A stretch of DNA of 64,000 bases from a virus: positions 1 to 64,000 of IMG/VR virus record IMGVR_UViG_3300005590_000001; one strand, 5' to 3'. The notes under the pieces are model-generated. The model did not search any database. It was not told the DNA's origin and saw only the letters and a list, made by a program, of their open reading frames with translations. A program made the position numbers and the translations under genes. Below are positions 8,134-16,629 of the stretch, piece by piece. How positions within the stretch are numbered: the stretch's first letter is position 1; every line of letters begins with the position of its first letter.

Positions 8134-8843
8134 CGAACCACCTTTTCTTTAAATAAACCTTCGTCAAAATAACGAATAAATTTTGGTAGAACCGACATTG
8201 GATCTACGCGTTTTGCTTCTGGAGTTGTAATACTAATATTTTTGCCGTGCCAATGATATTTATTGACTGCTACATTACCAATATATCCAATTTTACCACC
8301 GGCTTTAGCAAGCTTAGTATAAAAGTAATAATCATCGGCATTAATAGCAAATATAGGATCTATATGATCCCACACACTTTTCATATAGAGTATTTGCCCA
8401 GTATCTATACCGGGCTGCATAATATTTTGGAGCATAGCAGCTGAACTAACTTGTTTTTCTACTCCATTTTTAACTTCTATTCTATCGCCGAACACCATAT
8501 CACATTGACTATTTAATAAGTTGGTGACACCGACAGTAAGTTTTGCTTGTATCATTTCGTGATCATCATCCATTGGGATGATAACGTCACCTTTGGCATA
8601 TGACAAAGCAATATTTCTTGGAATGCATACGGTGCCGGAATTAAATTCCGTTGGAATGAATCGTATAAAAAGACCTTTATCTCTAAAAGATTCAATTATT
8701 TTCCAATATTCATCTGCTAGATTCATACCATCTAACACTATAATAGTTTCAATTGGATATATATGACCAATATCTACAATAGATTGTAAAGCTCGTTGTA
8801 GCATTTCTGGTCTATTATGCGTTGGAATAATAATGCTAATCAT
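8112..8843 (-). CDS. Glycosyltransferase family 2 (GT-A fold)
   Basis: The 243-residue product begins MISIIIPTHNRPEMLQRALQ, the hallmark N-terminus of GT2 enzymes. The metal-binding acidic cluster is PMDDDHEM near residue 92. A later stretch INADDYYFYTKLAKAGGKIGY fits the acceptor-side region. It likely transfers a sugar from a nucleotide donor in the surface-decoration block. The specific sugar cannot be read from sequence. Confidence 0.9.
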   Translation of the reverse strand: MISIIIPTHNRPEMLQRALQSIVDIGHIYPIETIIVLDGMNLADEYWKIIESFRDKGLFIRFIPTEFNSGTVCIPRNIALSYAKGDVIIPMDDDHEMIQAKLTVGVTNLLNSQCDMVFGDRIEVKNGVEKQVSSAAMLQNIMQPGIDTGQILYMKSVWDHIDPIFAINADDYYFYTKLAKAGGKIGYIGNVAVNKYHWHGKNISITTPEAKRVDPMSVLPKFIRYFDEGLFKEKVVRCLQKKS

Positions 8844-9136
8844 AAGCAGAATTTACTTTCTTGAAAAGTAATTATATTTTTTGATTTTTGTGAAGTTTTA
8901 GTTTTCTGTATAAAAAGAATTTGATCTGCTTTGTCTTTAAGACATTCATCACAAACATAAATTTCCAATCTATGTCCTTCAAATTCGCCTCCATCATATA
9001 CAGAACTACCATAATTACCAACAGACGAAAAATATATTCCATCCATTGGTGGATTTTTTATGTCTTCTTCATTATCTACTCTATGTAATATTTTGTTACA
9101 TATGATACATTTACAAATCAATGACTTCCCTCCCAT
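8840..9136 (-). CDS. Zinc-ribbon-like small protein
   Basis: The 98 residues contain CKCIICNK near the N-terminus and VCDECLKDK further on, two CxxC pairs spaced about 46 residues apart that probably bind one zinc. The start may be the MGGKS methionine or a later codon. It overlaps both neighbours by a few bases. Function unknown. Confidence 0.7.
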   Translation of the reverse strand: MGGKSLICKCIICNKILHRVDNEEDIKNPPMDGIYFSSVGNYGSSVYDGGEFEGHRLEIYVCDECLKDKADQILFIQKTKTSQKSKNIITFQESKFCL

Positions 9137-9557
9137 AAGTTAACCATGTAATTTCATCTGTTTCTGGATTAAATTCATACCATTTATCATTCCAAGGCCC
9201 ACGAAATGTTAAAGCCCACGACGTTTCAGATGGACAAATTCGATGGCAAGATTCTTTTGGAGTCTGTTTTGGTATCAATGATGGTTTATAAACTTGTGAA
9301 AAGTATGTTCTTTCATATTTCCCATTCATAGCTAGAAAACCAAATTTGACAATTTCTTCTACAACTTGACCCTTAAGCCACCACGTAATAGCATTAAATG
9401 CATGACTGTGATAATTTCGGCGTGTTGTATTTTGGCCGAATCTAAGTAATGCAATACTAAAAATTGCTTTCCACTCAATGAGAAAAAAGGCCGTTACTCC
9501 TGAATTTTCCCCACCATCTGGTCTTTTAACGAAAAATTTTGGGATCCATTTACTCAT
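9111..9557 (-). CDS. Cupin-like hypothetical protein
   Basis: The 148-residue product has an N-terminal metal-ligand-like stretch RRNYHSHAFNAITWWLKGQ and a C-terminal FRGPWNDKWYEF followed by TWLTYGREV. This arrangement (HSHxFxxxxWxLKG, then FRGPW and TLTHGR-like) is one I associate with a small cupin-fold family seen in phages. The fold assignment is tentative and no activity can be given. Confidence 0.6.
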   Translation of the reverse strand: MSKWIPKFFVKRPDGGENSGVTAFFLIEWKAIFSIALLRFGQNTTRRNYHSHAFNAITWWLKGQVVEEIVKFGFLAMNGKYERTYFSQVYKPSLIPKQTPKESCHRICPSETSWALTFRGPWNDKWYEFNPETDEITWLTYGREVIDL

Positions 9558-9808
9558 TGTATTCTACACCACTTTTTACCAGCAATCACTTTATTGATAT
9601 CAAAGTCTAACTCCGCATTTGGATCTATTTTTGTAAATAGTTTTTCTAATGCTTGAATCCGTTCTTCAGCATCTTGTTTTTTACTAAAAATTTGTATGTT
9701 ATCATAATCCATATAAATACCACTATTGGTATTGAGATCGTCCCACTCATCATTTAGTAATAAAATTTGGTTAGTCACATTATCATAAATACAATATTGA
9801 TAATTCAT
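9554..9808 (-). CDS. Hypothetical protein
   Basis: The 84 residues are acidic and start MNYQYCIYDNVTNQILLL. Spacing is tight (4-base overlaps on both sides), so it belongs to the operon. No motif recognised. Confidence 0.65.
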   Translation of the reverse strand: MNYQYCIYDNVTNQILLLNDEWDDLNTNSGIYMDYDNIQIFSKKQDAEERIQALEKLFTKIDPNAELDFDINKVIAGKKWCRIQ

Positions 9809-10440
9809 ATTTGATCCACCTTAATAAACTCAAAAGGATGTTTTCGGAACGTCTCTGCCATTTTAGGTAGACTTTCAGGTACGCCGTTATTACATACATT
9901 ATGACTGTGCGTGTGTGCTACTACAATTTCGTCGGGTAGGAATTCTGGATAAGGATCGGCCAAGTTCCAATTGTAGTAGACTATCTTAATTTTATCAGCA
10001 AACTGATCATTAAGTTCCTTGTAGTCGGTGTGTGAATATACGTGTGTGTATCCTCGGTCAATAAGAACTTCAAATGTGTCGCCGTTAATCCCCCAATGCG
10101 GACCACGAAATACTTTTACGAAATCCAGTTCCGCCTCTTCAAAGTATTGTTCTGCCGCCGATAATCTTAAATCCACTTCTGCCTTATCAATTTTCTTAAA
10201 CTCTTCTGGCGAATGATATAAGCCATGAACAGCTAATGTTACTTTCCCTTTGTAAATTAGGTCACGAATCACGCTTGTCCAACGTATAGCGCTTCGTTCA
10301 CTAATTCTATAACCATTTAAGGCAGCAGGAACGAAGAAATTCATGTGAAAGTCTGGAAATACTTGCCAAAATTTTTCTAAATGTGATAAGCAAGACAGAG
10401 TTGGGTGTTCATCGTCGCATTCAAATATTATTTTTTTCAT
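9805..10440 (-). CDS. Polysaccharide deacetylase-like (NodB homology) protein
   Basis: The 211 residues show the NodB order. An N-terminal acidic motif FECDDEHPT stands in place of TFDDG. HGLYHSPEEF supplies the HxxxH metal ligands, FRGPHWGIN matches the RxPxG-type motif, and a late AHTHSHN provides the catalytic His region. The likely reaction is removal of N- or O-acetyl groups from a polysaccharide. Set among glycosyltransferases, it may trim a glycan during entry or virion decoration; it is not exported by any visible signal. Family call good, substrate unknown. Confidence 0.75.
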   Translation of the reverse strand: MKKIIFECDDEHPTLSCLSHLEKFWQVFPDFHMNFFVPAALNGYRISERSAIRWTSVIRDLIYKGKVTLAVHGLYHSPEEFKKIDKAEVDLRLSAAEQYFEEAELDFVKVFRGPHWGINGDTFEVLIDRGYTHVYSHTDYKELNDQFADKIKIVYYNWNLADPYPEFLPDEIVVAHTHSHNVCNNGVPESLPKMAETFRKHPFEFIKVDQI

Positions 10441-10646
10441 AAATGTTCTCGATCTACAAGTCTTACAAAAGCATGTTCTATTACATTCTGTTCTTTTTTA
10501 GTACAACAATGTTTCTTAAGTTGCTCTTTCCAATAGAAAGCTTCTAAATATTTTTTTTCATTTAGAATCTTATATTCTTCTTGTACACATTTTAAACACC
10601 ATCCATCTCCACTGTGTGGACAATTCATTAAGTGGGGCATGGTCAT
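10437..10646 (-). CDS. Small Cys/His protein, paralogue of 15653-15868
   Basis: The 69 residues start with a putative zinc site NCPHSGDGWCLKCV and end with a helix HCCTKKEQNVIEHAFVRL. The latter aligns with HCCTKEEQKIVSDCFIRM in the gene at 15653-15868. The CPHSGDGWCLxCV pattern recurs in phage hypotheticals. It overlaps the gene upstream by 4 bases. Function unknown. Confidence 0.7.
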   Translation of the reverse strand: MTMPHLMNCPHSGDGWCLKCVQEEYKILNEKKYLEAFYWKEQLKKHCCTKKEQNVIEHAFVRLVDREHL

Positions 10647-11029
10647 TTGATTAACTCTTCAGTTGTAACAATAAAATTATAGTAGGCAATATCATGATAT
10701 TCATCTACCAAGGCTAAACGATAACAATATGCATGTTTAATATTGGGATTACATTTTTTAAACCGTGCAATAGTTTGCATTCTACACTTTTCAGATTCTT
10801 CTTTAAAATTTTTCGCCGTACATTTAATAACAGGAATATCATCTCTATCTTTTAATACAAATTGAACCTGTTCTTTTTCAGGTCTACTACAATCAAAACT
10901 TAAACTTAAACTGAATTTAGTGATGATGCGGTCTTCAATAATACAACCATCGCTACCCTCAATACAGAAAAAGCCTTTTGGGGCTAAAACTGCCAAAGTT
11001 GATGATGATATAAAATCGCGTCTATTCAT
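10643..11029 (-). CDS. Exported protein with twin-arginine-like signal
   Basis: The 128 residues begin MNRRDFISSSTLAVLAPKG, which matches the RRxF core of a Tat signal followed by a short, mildly hydrophobic stretch. The body (FSLSLSFDCSRPEKEQVQFV) is beta-rich with five or six cysteines. Export through Tat is inferred; it could be a chance match because the hydrophobic part is short. No domain recognised. Confidence 0.6.
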   Translation of the reverse strand: MNRRDFISSSTLAVLAPKGFFCIEGSDGCIIEDRIITKFSLSLSFDCSRPEKEQVQFVLKDRDDIPVIKCTAKNFKEESEKCRMQTIARFKKCNPNIKHAYCYRLALVDEYHDIAYYNFIVTTEELIK

Positions 11030-11041
11030 AATTTTTACTTT

Positions 11042-11875
11042 CTATAAGTATTCTTTCATTAATCTTTCAGCTTCTTTGACAATTTTTTCAATATCACAAT
11101 TATATAGTCCAGCGGATGTAAATGATCCAGTTTCAATAATATAATTCTGTTTTGGATCTTCTCCGCGTCCTACATCCAATGTCCACAAAGGTGCAGGATG
11201 ATACTTTACTCTTTGAATGATAGAATTAACATAATCATATGTTTCTACAGGAACATTTTTTGATATTAATAATTCGCCATCCTCTTTGTATTGACTAGCA
11301 GTTACAATAGTATTCTTACATTCTATATCTGAACTAATTACAAATCTGTATTCATAAGGGATTTTTGCTGGAGGAGCAACAAAAATTAAATCTTCCGGGA
11401 AGATATGGAATTGTTCTTGTAAATTGTCAAGTTCTTTCCAATCATAATCAGATTTTTTTAAATCCCAAAAATCAATGATATGACCACTGAATAGTTTGTA
11501 TCCGGTGTTTGGTCTAATAAAAGCGCACTTATTATACATATCGCTCAAGTGTCTTTTTAGTATACCAAATGGTACTAAAGCTCCGTCTGAATTTAAACAA
11601 CTATTACCAAAGTATCCCATCCAATGATTTACATCAAAAACTTTATCATATAGCCAAACTTGCCAGAAAAAACCTTTTTTAATAAGTCTACGCCCCATAT
11701 TGATAGATCCATAAAACATCACATCGTGACGATGTTTATGTGGAAACTCTCCGCTAATTACCTCATATGGATTTGTATTGTCAAATGGACGATATTTAAT
11801 TTTAACTACATCTGCAAATTCTTCAAACTTGTAATCAGTTTCTTTAAATGGACCATCCTCAATAACCCAAATCAT
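11042..11875 (-). CDS. ATP-grasp enzyme (R2K-like family)
   Basis: The 277-residue protein has the C-terminal hallmarks of ATP-grasp folds: EYRFVISSDIECKNTIVTAS, a central basic/charged strand pair, and LWTLDVGRGEDPKQNYIIE with acidic metal ligands, then SFTSAGLYNCDIE. The N-terminal half has no strong motif. Such enzymes (ATPgrasp_R2K type) form an amide or ester bond using ATP, often tailoring a small molecule or peptide. Here it sits in the decoration block, so sugar or lipid tailoring is a reasonable guess. Confidence 0.7.
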   Translation of the reverse strand: MIWVIEDGPFKETDYKFEEFADVVKIKYRPFDNTNPYEVISGEFPHKHRHDVMFYGSINMGRRLIKKGFFWQVWLYDKVFDVNHWMGYFGNSCLNSDGALVPFGILKRHLSDMYNKCAFIRPNTGYKLFSGHIIDFWDLKKSDYDWKELDNLQEQFHIFPEDLIFVAPPAKIPYEYRFVISSDIECKNTIVTASQYKEDGELLISKNVPVETYDYVNSIIQRVKYHPAPLWTLDVGRGEDPKQNYIIETGSFTSAGLYNCDIEKIVKEAERLMKEYL

Positions 11876-11925
11876 AAGCTCTGTCCTAGATCATCACCGC
11901 ATAATGAATAAGTAATTTTTTTCAT
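11872..11925 (-). CDS. Possible 17-aa coupling peptide
   Basis: A short frame MKKITYSLCGDDLGQSL starts in ATGA overlap with the stop of the glycosyltransferase upstream and ends in ATGA overlap with the start of the ATP-grasp gene. It may serve only to couple translation across the 47-base gap. Coding is unproven. Confidence 0.3.
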   Translation of the reverse strand: MKKITYSLCGDDLGQSL

Positions 11926-12683
11926 ATTCGGAATCTTTTTCTGAAAATTCTTATTTTCGCCTGAACAATATCTTTGTCATATTGCATTACAGCACAATCT
12001 TCTAAACAACTACCTCTATCACGCTCACATGTAAATGAACATGAGGTATGCATGGAAATTGTTTCAGTGTTAAAGAAATGTGAGAACTTATGTTCTGGCA
12101 TATAACCACAGCAAAGCAAACTCGGGACTCGCAGACAACTTGCCAAATGGTAGCAAAAACTTACTGGTCCAACGAAAAACGAGCACCTTAAAAGTTTTTC
12201 TATCATTTTAGGAATATCTTGACAAGATTCCCATTGACTTCTTCCAATATGTTCGATTCGGTGCTCGGGGAAATTTTCTTTCACTAACTGTAGAACATCT
12301 CTAGGTACATATCTACGTTTATGTTCGGCGGATAGATCATTAATAAGAATAGTATCTTCATCTCTTTGATGAATTTTTTGTTTGCCATATGCATCATATA
12401 TTTTTAAGACTTCTGTTGGGTCAGGATAAATTCCAATTTGATGCCCAAATCTATGCATTGTGTGCATACTGTAAACATCTTTGTTGCGCATTTGAGATAC
12501 CCAACCAAATTGGAATACAGGGTTTAAATTTTCCTGCGTTGCATGAATTGTGGGATGGTGTGCAAAAATAGGATTTAATAACTCATTCGTTTGAAATTTA
12601 AGTGGTGCATTAAGTTTTTGCAATGTTGCAGCTACAACTAAACAATCTCCTAAACCACCCATTAGTTTAAATCGTTTATACAT
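11922..12683 (-). CDS. Glycosyltransferase family 9-like protein (GT-B)
   Basis: The 253 residues start KLMGGLGDCLVVAATLQKL, like the GxGDxL N-terminus of heptosyltransferase-type (GT9) enzymes. The C-terminal half holds FFVGPVSFCYHLASCLRVPSL, equivalent to the nucleotide-sugar site of that family. At 253 residues it is shorter than typical GT9 members (about 330), so one subdomain may be reduced. The Cys-rich tail CSFTCERDRGSCLEDC is unusual and may bind metal. Confidence 0.7.
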   Translation of the reverse strand: MYKRFKLMGGLGDCLVVAATLQKLNAPLKFQTNELLNPIFAHHPTIHATQENLNPVFQFGWVSQMRNKDVYSMHTMHRFGHQIGIYPDPTEVLKIYDAYGKQKIHQRDEDTILINDLSAEHKRRYVPRDVLQLVKENFPEHRIEHIGRSQWESCQDIPKMIEKLLRCSFFVGPVSFCYHLASCLRVPSLLCCGYMPEHKFSHFFNTETISMHTSCSFTCERDRGSCLEDCAVMQYDKDIVQAKIRIFRKRFRI

Positions 12684-12876
12684 CAGTGTTTTCTGATCTC
12701 CCTAATCTTAAACCGAGATCAAAAGATATTGCCATATTTTTTTGAATCATTTCAACAATGATTTCTACAGCTTCTTCTGGCTCAATTTCATATGCATAAT
12801 CACCTCTGTGATAAACGAAATCTCTTATTTCAAGAATATTTGTAGTAGTAAATCGAATTGGATATTTATTAATCAT
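12676..12876 (-). CDS. Hypothetical acidic protein
   Basis: The 66-residue product starts MINKYPIRFTTTNILEIRDF. The ATG at 12876 is chosen because it overlaps the preceding stop (TAATG). The centre EIEPEEAVEIIVEMIQKN is an acidic helix. No motif recognised. Confidence 0.65.
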   Translation of the reverse strand: MINKYPIRFTTTNILEIRDFVYHRGDYAYEIEPEEAVEIIVEMIQKNMAISFDLGLRLGRSENTDV

Positions 12877-13502
12877 TAAATTTCTTCTAAAATAGAAAAG
12901 CCAACCCAAGAATTTTCAAACTTGTAACACTTATATGGAAGTGCTTTTAATACATTAACAACGCCGGGATTTGTTTTATATTCTTGGCAATTTTCAGGAT
13001 ACACATCGTGCCAAACTACTATTCCGGCATTCTTTTCCACTAATTTACAAGCTGAGATACTATCCTTCATTACTTGAGCTTCGGAATGATCTCCGTCAAT
13101 GAATACGCCACCAAATCCTGTACTGTTAGCGGCGAAAAAATCATCTGACTCAATCTTGAACTGTTGTACATTCGGCGCCGTAATAAAACTTCCGCTATCT
13201 TCATTAGATAAAATTTCATGTGTTTGAAACGGCAGCGTTTGTACTATGTCTTTTGTTACATCTATTGTTACTACACTCGCGTTGGGTATAGCCGTAGCTA
13301 TGTTTTGGGTCGTATGTCCGAGATACGTTCCTACCTCTAAAATAGATCGTTCTTGTGCCAATAAAGTAACGATAAGTGCGGTGTCTCGGTTTGTTGTCCA
13401 TTTCAATTGGTACTTTCTACCCATAAATTCTTTGTAATCATGTTCGCTGATATAATCATTATCTATTGCCCACTTATCTGAAACTTCAATTAACACGGCC
13501 AA
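12876..13502 (-). CDS. Class I SAM-dependent methyltransferase (Methyltransf_24-like)
   Basis: The 208 residues show motif I SILEVGTYLGHTTQNIA (residues about 56-72), the acidic loop VVTIDVTKD, and VFIDGDHSEAQVMKD, where the aspartates bind metal as in cephalosporin-hydroxylase-like or caffeoyl-CoA O-methyltransferase-like enzymes. VVWHDVYPE supports that family. The substrate is probably a sugar or small metabolite, since it lies between glycosyltransferases. Confidence 0.85.
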   Translation of the reverse strand: MAVLIEVSDKWAIDNDYISEHDYKEFMGRKYQLKWTTNRDTALIVTLLAQERSILEVGTYLGHTTQNIATAIPNASVVTIDVTKDIVQTLPFQTHEILSNEDSGSFITAPNVQQFKIESDDFFAANSTGFGGVFIDGDHSEAQVMKDSISACKLVEKNAGIVVWHDVYPENCQEYKTNPGVVNVLKALPYKCYKFENSWVGFSILEEI

Positions 13503-14356
13503 TCCTTTTCAATGTATTCTTCATTTGGTCCAAAATATGAATATTTAACAGGTTTCTTTTCTTGTAAATGTTTATACATGTTAACAATGCCATATTCAAT
13601 TCCACGTCCTGTCTTATTTAATTCATTAGTTGTAACGACTTCTGGTAACTCTCCCCACATCTTATGACTATGAAAAGCGTAAACTGGTATTTGAATCTCA
13701 GCATTCTTAAGATTAAGTTCTTTGAGCCGTCTATTCATAAAAGCTTCACATCCACCCGTGTTTCCTGACAAAGGGAAAAACTTTTTATATGTTGAAAACA
13801 ACATTATATGGTGGGCGTTTCCGAGCGCATCATAAATCCTATGCGGACAAATGCTATTTGCATAACCTCTAGGCCCCCACGCACCACGGAAACCCGGGTC
13901 GGTTTGTTCCCAAGGAAGACCACTTCTCAAGGTTACAACACCGATATGTTGATTCTGCTTTAAAAACTCGTAACATACACTTAACCAATCTATACCTTCA
14001 GGGTTGAAATAGACATGATCGTCTTCAAAGTGACAAATCATATCTATATCCTCGTCTAATTTCAACATATAATTGTTGATGGCAGACGAGCTACCATTGT
14101 GTGAAAAAGAATGCACATTCTTTTCACTATTTAACCATTTTACAGCGTCACATAAATTACTCCCATCGTTAATAATATTAACAGGATATGGATTGCAAAA
14201 CTCTTTTAAAGATTGAAAAGATAGTTTTGCAATTTCCAATTTTTCTTCAGGTTTCCAAGCCGTAATATTAAAGCCTTCAATTCCGGGATTAGATCGCGGC
14301 CTACATTTTACATCATCTCTGATGCAAGTTGTCATGTGGATATCTACTTTTATCAT
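13490..14356 (-). CDS. Glycosyltransferase-like protein (GT-A)
   Basis: The 288-residue product has an acidic metal-binding cluster CHFEDDHVYF (about 108-117) preceded by PVNIINDGS, and a later GNTGGCEAFMNRRL that could bind acceptor. The pattern fits a GT-A glycosyltransferase, though motifs are divergent from GT2. It overlaps the methyltransferase gene downstream by 13 bases and the HNH gene upstream by 4. Confidence 0.7.
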   Translation of the reverse strand: MIKVDIHMTTCIRDDVKCRPRSNPGIEGFNITAWKPEEKLEIAKLSFQSLKEFCNPYPVNIINDGSNLCDAVKWLNSEKNVHSFSHNGSSSAINNYMLKLDEDIDMICHFEDDHVYFNPEGIDWLSVCYEFLKQNQHIGVVTLRSGLPWEQTDPGFRGAWGPRGYANSICPHRIYDALGNAHHIMLFSTYKKFFPLSGNTGGCEAFMNRRLKELNLKNAEIQIPVYAFHSHKMWGELPEVVTTNELNKTGRGIEYGIVNMYKHLQEKKPVKYSYFGPNEEYIEKDWPC

Positions 14357-14925
14357 ACTGGTTTAGATAATTCTTTTATAGTTCTTTTGCCTCGATGATA
14401 TCTAGAAGAAACGGTTTTATATTTTATACCATTTTGTTCTGCAATATCTCTTAGAGTTCTACCTTCTACTTTGATAGTATCTCTTTTGTTGTTACTTTGT
14501 TGTTTAAAAGACGCCCACCTACAATTAGTTGGACTGTAATCTCCATTATTATCTATACGATCTAAGGTATGATTATGAGGCTTAACACCCATATCTGTAA
14601 TAAAATTTTTAAATTCTAACCATCTTTTACAAACCTTAATACCTCTAGCACCATATAAATTATAATTTGCATTTGTTTTTCTATAACACCTAGCTAACAT
14701 GTTTTCCCATGTTAAATATAATGGATGTTTAGTTTTGATAAATTTAAGTGTACAATTTCTACCACACGACTGAACATGTTTATTTTGTAAATTATTTAAT
14801 GTTACTCTTTTAGTGTTACCACATTCACATTTACATAACCACGCTGTGTGTGAACCAATTTTACCATCATGTTTGATTGCAGTTAATAATCCAAATTTTT
14901 TATTAGTTAAATCTTTAATTTTCAC
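14353..14925 (-). CDS. HNH homing endonuclease with DNA-binding tail
   Basis: The 190-residue protein carries a Cys-rich N-terminal module (CKCECGNTKRV, then CGRNC). The HNH core is NHTLDRIDNNGDYSPTNCRWA, and the C-terminal helix-turn-helix is TLRDIAEQNGIKYKTVSSRY, like NUMOD modules. This layout is typical of free-standing HNH homing enzymes of phages. Unlike the other free-standing endonucleases in the window it is co-oriented with the operon and overlaps both neighbours. Confidence 0.9.
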   Translation of the reverse strand: MKIKDLTNKKFGLLTAIKHDGKIGSHTAWLCKCECGNTKRVTLNNLQNKHVQSCGRNCTLKFIKTKHPLYLTWENMLARCYRKTNANYNLYGARGIKVCKRWLEFKNFITDMGVKPHNHTLDRIDNNGDYSPTNCRWASFKQQSNNKRDTIKVEGRTLRDIAEQNGIKYKTVSSRYHRGKRTIKELSKPV

Positions 14926-15133
14926 TTAAGAATCCACCAATTAAACTATCTATTATAAAAGTTGGTCCAATTGACTGTTTTATCATTCGTTCTATTTTTT
15001 TATATGTTTGATTACTGCATCTAGTACATACAACTAATTTACCAAAACTTCTATCCATTGTAGAAAATTTAGCAAATGCTCCACATTTTTTACATCTAGG
15101 TTGTGAGTTTATTTTCACCAAAAGGTTGTCCAT
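14915..15133 (-). CDS. Zinc-ribbon small protein
   Basis: The 72 residues contain CKKCGAFAKFS and VCTRCSNQ, a CxxC-(about 18)-CxxC zinc ribbon, followed by a helix KKIERMIKQS. Overlaps the endonuclease gene downstream by 11 bases. Function unknown. Confidence 0.7.
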   Translation of the reverse strand: MDNLLVKINSQPRCKKCGAFAKFSTMDRSFGKLVVCTRCSNQTYKKIERMIKQSIGPTFIIDSLIGGFLSEN

Positions 15134-15693
15134 ATTTCCTTACCCAGTCTATCTTTAGTAAGATGTTGAGCATATTTAGTATTAACTTTATTAAAAAGGT
15201 TAAACCACTCTTCTTTACTCGCAAAATTATGCGTATGAGGAGATTCACCAAACGGTGGTTGTTTGGACGGATCGATAGGAACTATGATCAGTCCAGCCTT
15301 AGACACACGTTGTACTTCCTGAATTACAAGAGAAGGATCCAGAGTGTGTTCTACGGCATGACTGAAAAAACAGTAATCAAAGAAGTCATCGGCAAATTCC
15401 AATAACATCTCATGCATATCACCCTGTAATACCTGCGGCAATCCTGCATTGTTAGCGGCGGCAACTTTTTCTGGAGAAAGGTCTATACCGTATAAAAGTT
15501 CCGGTAAAAAATCTCTTTCTAGCAACGCCTTGAGGCCGCGACCTTCACCGCAACCCAAATCCAAAACACGACTATCTTTAGGTTTATCACTAAGATATTC
15601 TAGGATAGCGGCCTCCATCTGATCTCCCCAACGAGAATTGTAGGACCAGTCGCTACCTTCTATTTGTAGTTTTTGATATTCTTCTTTGTTCAC
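15115..15693 (-). CDS. Class I SAM-dependent methyltransferase (Methyltransf_11-like)
   Basis: The 192 residues show motif I VLDLGCGEGRGLKALL (about 43-58), the acidic loop LLYGIDLSPEKVA, then QGDMHEML and FFDYCFFSHAVEHT, the classic order of small-molecule methyltransferases. Likely part of the sugar-tailoring block. It overlaps the upstream gene by about 41 bases in another frame. Confidence 0.88.
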   Translation of the reverse strand: MNKEEYQKLQIEGSDWSYNSRWGDQMEAAILEYLSDKPKDSRVLDLGCGEGRGLKALLERDFLPELLYGIDLSPEKVAAANNAGLPQVLQGDMHEMLLEFADDFFDYCFFSHAVEHTLDPSLVIQEVQRVSKAGLIIVPIDPSKQPPFGESPHTHNFASKEEWFNLFNKVNTKYAQHLTKDRLGKEIWTTFW

Positions 15694-15868
15694 TCAAATC
15701 TTCCTCATATAGAGATATTATATTTTGATAACGATCTTTCATTCTAATAAAACAGTCCGATACAATTTTTTGTTCTTCTTTGGTACAACAATGAGATTTA
15801 ATTATTTCCTCCCATTTATTGCAGTCTTGATAAAATTTTACAATATTTTCCCAATCATTCATCTTCAA
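15653..15868 (-). CDS. Small protein, paralogue of 10437-10646
   Basis: The 71 residues carry SHCCTKEEQKIVSDCFIRM, nearly matching the helix of the gene at 10437-10646. It lacks that gene's N-terminal Cys cluster. Duplication inside the window is the simplest reading. Function unknown. Confidence 0.6.
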   Translation of the reverse strand: MKMNDWENIVKFYQDCNKWEEIIKSHCCTKEEQKIVSDCFIRMKDRYQNIISLYEEDLSEQRRISKTTNRR

Positions 15869-16292
15869 AAATATTTCCTATAATTTTATTATAGGCGATA
15901 CCGCCTATTAAATTATGATCTTGGAAAAGTCCAACCTGTGGCTCTTCTTTATTTTTTGTTTCTAGGTAAAATCCCATACTGCTGTGTTGTGGAGACTCGC
16001 TTGTGTAAGAAAGGCAGCAGTCTCCAAATTTAACTTGTCCATTATAACTTGTTTCAATTCGTCCATCACGTTCATATGTCACCTTGACAATGTCACCTTC
16101 ATAAATCTCTTGATTATTACGGTCTTTGAGTCCTGTATACTGTTGAACAATAATATCATCCATATTTAATTCGGGTCTATTGAAAGTTTCTGTAGAATAC
16201 CAATCTACTTTCCCAGTATGATCTATAAACACTTCATCAGAAATCCAACAAGCTTTTCTTTTGTGCCAAACTCTAAATTTAATTTCTCTCAT
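15855..16292 (-). CDS. YopX-family phage protein
   Basis: The 145 residues start MREIKFRVWHKRKACWI and contain VQQYTGLKDRNNQEIYEGDIVK, the signature of the YopX family (beta-rich phage proteins of unknown role). A second member lies at 25833-26207. It ends in IIGNIFED, also typical. Confidence 0.88.
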   Translation of the reverse strand: MREIKFRVWHKRKACWISDEVFIDHTGKVDWYSTETFNRPELNMDDIIVQQYTGLKDRNNQEIYEGDIVKVTYERDGRIETSYNGQVKFGDCCLSYTSESPQHSSMGFYLETKNKEEPQVGLFQDHNLIGGIAYNKIIGNIFEDE

Positions 16293-16471
16293 CTATATAA
16301 TTTTTCTCGCCAAAGATTTTTTCTTTTATCTTTCATATACCAATAATAACTTCTTACACAGTTGGTTACGGCATGAAAAACTATAGCGGCAGATAAAACA
16401 TATATTGCTGTTGTCATTAAAATGGGTCCGTATAATCCATGTAAACTTCTCCCGAAGACCGGGGAGGCCAT
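16289..16471 (-). CDS. Small membrane protein
   Basis: About 60 residues from MASPVFGRSLHGLYGP, with one hydrophobic helix ILMTTAIYVLSAAIVFHAV and a basic tail WYMKDKRKNLWREK. The ATG at 16471 is preferred over an upstream in-frame ATG at 16576, which would lie inside the next gene. Inner-membrane location inferred. Confidence 0.55.
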   Translation of the reverse strand: MASPVFGRSLHGLYGPILMTTAIYVLSAAIVFHAVTNCVRSYYWYMKDKRKNLWREKLYR

Positions 16472-16629
16472 CGCAAACGTATCTTGCCAAAATTCTTGAA
16501 AGAAAGAAGGATTATTGCAAGTAAAGCATATATGTATGATTCTGGTGTATTGAATGTTATGGCCAATATAACACAAATGAGATATAAAATATAATTCTTA
16601 CTGATCCACGGTGTATATTTTATATTCAT
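16417..16629 (-). CDS. Small membrane protein
   Basis: The 70 residues include hydrophobic stretches YILYLICVILAITF and YIYALLAIILLSF that could form one or two membrane helices. It shares 55 bases with the gene downstream in another frame. Function unknown. Confidence 0.55.
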   Translation of the reverse strand: MNIKYTPWISKNYILYLICVILAITFNTPESYIYALLAIILLSFKNFGKIRLRWPPRSSGEVYMDYTDPF

